From: Lachnospiraceae bacterium
GTDB taxonomy: Bacteria > Bacillota > Clostridia > Lachnospirales > Lachnospiraceae
DNA length: 8,567 bases
Direction: 5' to 3'
Assembly: GCA_017404585.1 (NCBI GenBank)
Contig: JAFRCB010000352.1
Span: 1-8,567, forward strand
Within the stretch, counting starts at the first letter, position 1. Each line of letters begins with the position of its first letter. Both the position numbers and the translations under genes were made by a program. This document shows positions 5,717 through 8,567 of this stretch, piece after piece. The notes beneath the pieces are model-generated. The model saw nothing but the letters and a program-made list of their open reading frames with translations, made no database searches and was not told where the DNA came from.

Positions 5717-6566
5717 ATCGCTTATTTAAGAATTCTCTGAGCGCAGGCAGCTCCTCAAGCATCGTCTGCCTTCCGATATCATAGACGCGGATGAGCTCCC
5801 TCGGATCATGCTCGGTCGAGCCTATCCTGAGCGGCTCCGGCGGACATATGATGAAAGCATCTCCGCTCGCCGCTCTGGATTTAATGTAAGCACGCTCCCG
5901 GTTGTAGCGCATATGGCGAGTGGCGACCGCATTTACGAGCGCAGGATAATCTTTATAGACCCGGCGTATAAGCGGCAGCGCCTTGTTGGTTTTTTTCACA
6001 AAGTTATAGGGCTGTGTCAGAACGACCAGATTCCGGTCATAGCCCTTATTCTCGAGGAACCGCAGGGGAATCGAATCGGATATACCTCCGTCAAGAAGCT
6101 TCCAGTGGCGTATCTTTACCGGCTCCGAGACTATGGGCATCGATGCGGACGCCATGAACCAGTAGAGATCTTCGCCGTCTCCTTTCTCAAGATGTCTGAA
6201 GACCGCTTTTCCTGTCTCCATATCCGTACAGCCGCAGTAGAATTCCATCGGGTTCGCTCTGTAAGCGGGTATATCGAACAGATCCAGTTTATATGGAATC
6301 TCCGTGTAGCAGAACTCGGCTCCGTACAGGGTACCGGTCGTGATCAGTGATCTCATGGATGCGAAGCGCCAGTCCCGGCAGTATTTCAGGTTATATCTGA
6401 TCACTCTTCCGTGCTGCCCGGACTTCAGGTTACAGCCGAAGACAGCTCCCGCGGACACACCGACTCCGCCGTCAAATGATATGCCATTTTCCATCAGCAC
6501 ATCGATGACACCGGCAGTGAACATTCCGCGCATGGCGCCGCCTTCCATTACAATTCCTGTTTTCAT
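5715..6566 (-). CDS. Patatin-like phospholipase (YjjU-type)
   Basis: A 283-residue patatin-family acyl hydrolase predicted to release fatty acids from lipids with a Ser-Asp dyad. 'MEGGAMRG' (7-14) is the glycine-rich oxyanion motif. GVSAG (36-40) carries the nucleophile Ser38, and 'LDGGISDSIPL' (158-168) holds the second dyad residue, Asp159, in the DGG motif. The part after about residue 200 ('MRYNRERAYIKS', 'IICPPEPLRIGS') matches the C-terminal extension of the E. coli YjjU group, which I associate with DUF6363. All key residues are intact. There is no signal peptide or membrane helix, so it is a cytoplasmic or peripheral enzyme. AAAGGA (complement of 6572-6577) lies 5 nt before the ATG. 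It follows the M18 gene by 74 nt on the same strand, but a long hairpin lies between them, so co-expression may be partial. Confidence 0.94.
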   Translation of the reverse strand: MKTGIVMEGGAMRGMFTAGVIDVLMENGISFDGGVGVSAGAVFGCNLKSGQHGRVIRYNLKYCRDWRFASMRSLITTGTLYGAEFCYTEIPYKLDLFDIPAYRANPMEFYCGCTDMETGKAVFRHLEKGDGEDLYWFMASASMPIVSEPVKIRHWKLLDGGISDSIPLRFLENKGYDRNLVVLTQPYNFVKKTNKALPLIRRVYKDYPALVNAVATRHMRYNRERAYIKSRAASGDAFIICPPEPLRIGSTEHDPRELIRVYDIGRQTMLEELPALREFLNKR

Positions 6567-6581
6567 AAAAATCCTTTCAAA

Positions 6582-6631
6582 TGCGGCATACCGATCCGCC
6601 GACCGGGAATCCGGTCGGGGTATTGCCGGCA
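6582..6631 (-). promoter_or_regulatory. Long hairpin between the M18 and patatin genes
   Basis: The inner stem is a perfect 8-bp CCGACCGG (6599-6606)/CCGGTCGG (6611-6618) with a 4-nt loop. An outer stem pairs TGCGGCATACC (6582-6592) with GGTATTGCCGGCA (6619-6631), needing two single-base bulges. An unpaired hexamer (6593-6598) makes the internal loop. The hairpin ends 4 nt before the patatin Shine-Dalgarno on the minus strand. A T-rich stretch (GTTTGTTTTT) follows the stem only on the plus strand, where no gene needs a terminator. An attenuator, RNase-protection or processing role for the minus-strand mRNA is plausible. Confidence 0.6.
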
Positions 6632-6640
6632 GTTTGTTTT

Positions 6641-8119
6641 TCAGGCATCTGCAAGAAACGCGAGATAGCCTCTGAATGTTTCATAGATATCTGCTTTGGA
6701 CGTCGCCTCCCATGGTGCATGCATATTTAATACCGGAACGCCGCAGTCAATGACTTCCATACCGTAGAGGGCAAGAATATAGGCGATCGTGCCGCCTCCT
6801 CCGAGATCTACACGGCCGAGCTCGGACGTCTGGAATACAATATCATTTTTATCCAGTATATCCCGAAGACGCGCTATATACTCGGCATTGGCATCATTGC
6901 TGCCCGACTTGCCCCGGGCTCCCGTGAACTTGTGGAAGCACATCCCGCCGCCGAGGAAAGCTATGTTCTTCTTTTCAAATGCCGATGCGTAATTCGGGTC
7001 GAAAGCACTCGCGACATCCGAAGAGAGCATGCGGGAAGCCGCAAGGCATCTCCTCAGGCTGAGCTCACTGTAAGTACCGGTCAGATTCATGACCTCGGCG
7101 ATCGTATTCTCAAAGAACATGGATCGCATTCCGGTCGCTCCGACAGAGCCGATCTCCTCTTTGTCAACAAGGATGCAGCACGCTGTGCGGTCCACGTCGC
7201 CCGTTTCAAATATAGCTCGCAGTGAAGGATACGCGCATGCACGGTCATCCTGGCCGTAGGACAGGATCATTGAGCGGTCGAGGCCGGCGTCACGTGCCTT
7301 TCCGGCCGGCACGATTTCCAGCTCAGCCGAAATAAAATCATCTTCCTCCACGTCATATTCATCCTTGAGTATTGCAAGGACTGCCCTCTTAACTGCCCCA
7401 TGCAGTCTTTTAGCCTCAGACTTCTCCTCCTTTTCCTGGCGGACCGCATACGCCTGACCGCGCGTCAGAGTTTCATCGTCGTCCTCCTCGTCTTCTTTCC
7501 CGCCCTCAACAATAAAGGGTCTGTTGCCGACAACGAGGTCGAGGGCTTCACCCGTGACCGCCTCAGATGTCTTTTTGGCCATCTGCTCCTGGGACAGATG
7601 GATCAACAGATCGGAAATGAAGAATACGGGATCGTCCTCGTCTTCGCCTATGTTAAGGATTGCTGTCGTCCCGTCCTTTCTGACGATCACGCCGTGCAGG
7701 GCAAGCGGCAGAGTGACATATAGATATTTCTTGATTCCTCCGTAATAATGCGTGTCGAGATAGGCAAGTCCGCTGTCCTCGTAGAGCGGATTCTGCTTGA
7801 CATCGAGTCTCGGAGAATCAATGTGTGCTCCAAGGATGTTCATGCCGTTTTCCATCGGCTGCCTGCCGATTTTCATAAGTATAACAGTCTTGTTCATCCA
7901 TACAGCATAGACTTTGTCACCGGCGGACAGAGTCTTTCCATCCTCTATCAGTCTTGCGAGCTCCACGAATCCGCGTTCTTCAGCCTCATTCACGATCGTG
8001 TCCACGCACTCGCGCTCTGTCTTGGATATGTTGAGGAACTGCTTGTATTCCTCAGCAAAATTGAAGGCTGCCCTTGTACGTTCATTGCTGTAGGCGGCCC
8101 ATGCGTTTCTTCTGTTCAT
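6641..8119 (-). CDS. apeA: M18-family metalloaminopeptidase (Ape1-type)
   Basis: A 492-residue cytoplasmic zinc aminopeptidase that removes N-terminal residues from peptides, usually as a large multimer. The ATG at 8119 was chosen because AAAGGA (complement of 8125-8130) lies 5 nt upstream; an ATG five codons earlier has no ribosome site. The family's dinuclear metal site is complete: His99 in 'GAHIDSPRLD' (97-106), Asp292 in 'GQDDR' (289-293), Glu321/Glu322 in 'DKEEIGSVGATG' (319-330) as general base and ligand, Asp368 in 'SSDVASAFDPNY' (366-377), and His467 in 'LNMHAPWE' (464-471). 'GARGKSGSNDANAEY' (401-415) and 'DLGGGGTIA' (438-446) are also typical. Residues 208-238 form a very acidic, probably disordered insertion (KEDEEDDDET) in the domain that drives oligomerisation, longer than I expect for the family. 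It starts 27 nt after maf and is probably in its operon. The symbol follows the HAMAP-style name for this subgroup. Confidence 0.95.
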   Translation of the reverse strand: MNRRNAWAAYSNERTRAAFNFAEEYKQFLNISKTERECVDTIVNEAEERGFVELARLIEDGKTLSAGDKVYAVWMNKTVILMKIGRQPMENGMNILGAHIDSPRLDVKQNPLYEDSGLAYLDTHYYGGIKKYLYVTLPLALHGVIVRKDGTTAILNIGEDEDDPVFFISDLLIHLSQEQMAKKTSEAVTGEALDLVVGNRPFIVEGGKEDEEDDDETLTRGQAYAVRQEKEEKSEAKRLHGAVKRAVLAILKDEYDVEEDDFISAELEIVPAGKARDAGLDRSMILSYGQDDRACAYPSLRAIFETGDVDRTACCILVDKEEIGSVGATGMRSMFFENTIAEVMNLTGTYSELSLRRCLAASRMLSSDVASAFDPNYASAFEKKNIAFLGGGMCFHKFTGARGKSGSNDANAEYIARLRDILDKNDIVFQTSELGRVDLGGGGTIAYILALYGMEVIDCGVPVLNMHAPWEATSKADIYETFRGYLAFLADA

Positions 8120-8124
8120 AAAAT

Positions 8125-8130
8125 TCCTTT
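8125..8130 (-). promoter_or_regulatory. Shine-Dalgarno site deciding the M18 start
   Basis: AAAGGA on the minus strand lies 5 nt before the ATG at 8119. The alternative ATG at 8134 is preceded only by AT-rich sequence (AATACAAACA), so the shorter start is preferred. Confidence 0.75.
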
Positions 8131-8146
8131 CCATTGTTTGTATTGA

Positions 8147-8567
8147 TCAGTCGGATACTTTTTCCGACAGACATTCCCTCCAGAGTCTCCCGACCGGAAG
8201 GCCGACGACATTTGTATAGTCGCCCTGTATTTTTTCGATATGACGCGCGAATGTTCCCTGGATTCCATACGATCCCGCCTTGTCGAACGGTTCACCGGTC
8301 TTAATGTAAGCATCGATCTCGGCATCAGTCAGCGGAGCGACAAAAACGTCGGTCCGCTCTGCAAATGAAATCTCCCGGTTGTCCGACCGCAGATCCTTAG
8401 TATGTTCTCTGTTCCTGTCAGAAGACATATCTATCACACAGACGCCGGTATATACCTGATGCGCATTTCCGGAGAGTTCCCGGAGCATCCTGCGGGCATC
8501 ATCGGGATCCTTTGGTTTTCCGAGGATTTCTCCTTCATATACAACGATCGTATCAGCACCGATCACA
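8147..8567 (-). CDS. maf: Maf nucleotide pyrophosphatase, C-terminal 140 residues
   Basis: A 3' gene fragment cut by the right edge; by family length (about 190-200 residues) roughly 60 N-terminal residues are missing, including the SxRR phosphate-binding motif. Maf enzymes hydrolyse non-canonical or excess nucleoside triphosphates to monophosphate and pyrophosphate and can slow septum formation. The visible part begins 'VIGADTIV', whose Asp is the catalytic residue. It continues with 'GKPKDPDDARRMLRELSG', 'HQVYTGV' and 'FDKAGSYGIQG'. The last motif fits the dTTP/UTP-type (YhdE-like) class; the m7GTP-type (YceF) class has a different sequence there. An 'SSDRNREHTKDLRSDNREI' stretch in the middle is longer than usual and may be a surface loop. 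No start codon is visible. The M18 gene follows after 27 nt, suggesting an operon. Confidence 0.93.
   Translation of the reverse strand, partial: VIGADTIVVYEGEILGKPKDPDDARRMLRELSGNAHQVYTGVCVIDMSSDRNREHTKDLRSDNREISFAERTDVFVAPLTDAEIDAYIKTGEPFDKAGSYGIQGTFARHIEKIQGDYTNVVGLPVGRLWRECLSEKVSD

Overview
The window looks like a chromosomal stretch of a Gram-positive Clostridia-type bacterium, plausibly Lachnospiraceae. The evidence is purine-rich Shine-Dalgarno sites 5-9 nt before most genes, a lipoprotein with a classical lipobox and an acidic, Ser/Thr-rich linker, a clostridial-style M18 aminopeptidase with DKEEIGS, and an RluA-type enzyme with GRLDKDTSG in place of HRLD. This placement is inferred from protein style only. 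There are no tRNA or rRNA genes, CRISPR arrays or transposase genes.

Layout from left to right. (1) 1-1972, minus strand: a DUF3298-like lipoprotein, followed 37 nt downstream by the start of a highly basic protein that runs off the left edge. (2) 1973-2311: a divergent intergenic region with a good sigma-A promoter for the next gene. (3) 2312-3283, plus: an RluA-family pseudouridine synthase. A 67-nt inverted repeat begins at the base after its stop codon. (4) 3390-5583, plus: a sigma-A promoter, a structured leader of about 100 nt, an ATP-grasp ligase and a small serine esterase, read as a two-gene cassette. (5) 5607-5712: a 106-nt two-tier palindrome between convergent genes. Its right end runs into a T-tract that also contains the patatin stop codon. 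(6) 5715-8567, minus: maf (cut by the right edge), then an M18 aminopeptidase 27 nt later, then a patatin-like phospholipase 74 nt later with a long hairpin in between.

How the genes work together. The maf-M18-patatin group looks like a housekeeping run: nucleotide-pool sanitation, peptide turnover and lipid hydrolysis. The ATP-grasp and esterase pair is the most likely place for undescribed chemistry. One enzyme should join a carboxylate to a nucleophile and the other should hydrolyse or transfer an acyl group, and nothing nearby identifies the substrate. The RluA-family protein lacks the tyrosine normally found in its active site. The two long imperfect palindromes, directly after rluA and directly before the patatin stop, are the main non-coding signals. 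No complete new system such as defence, phage or secretion is evident.
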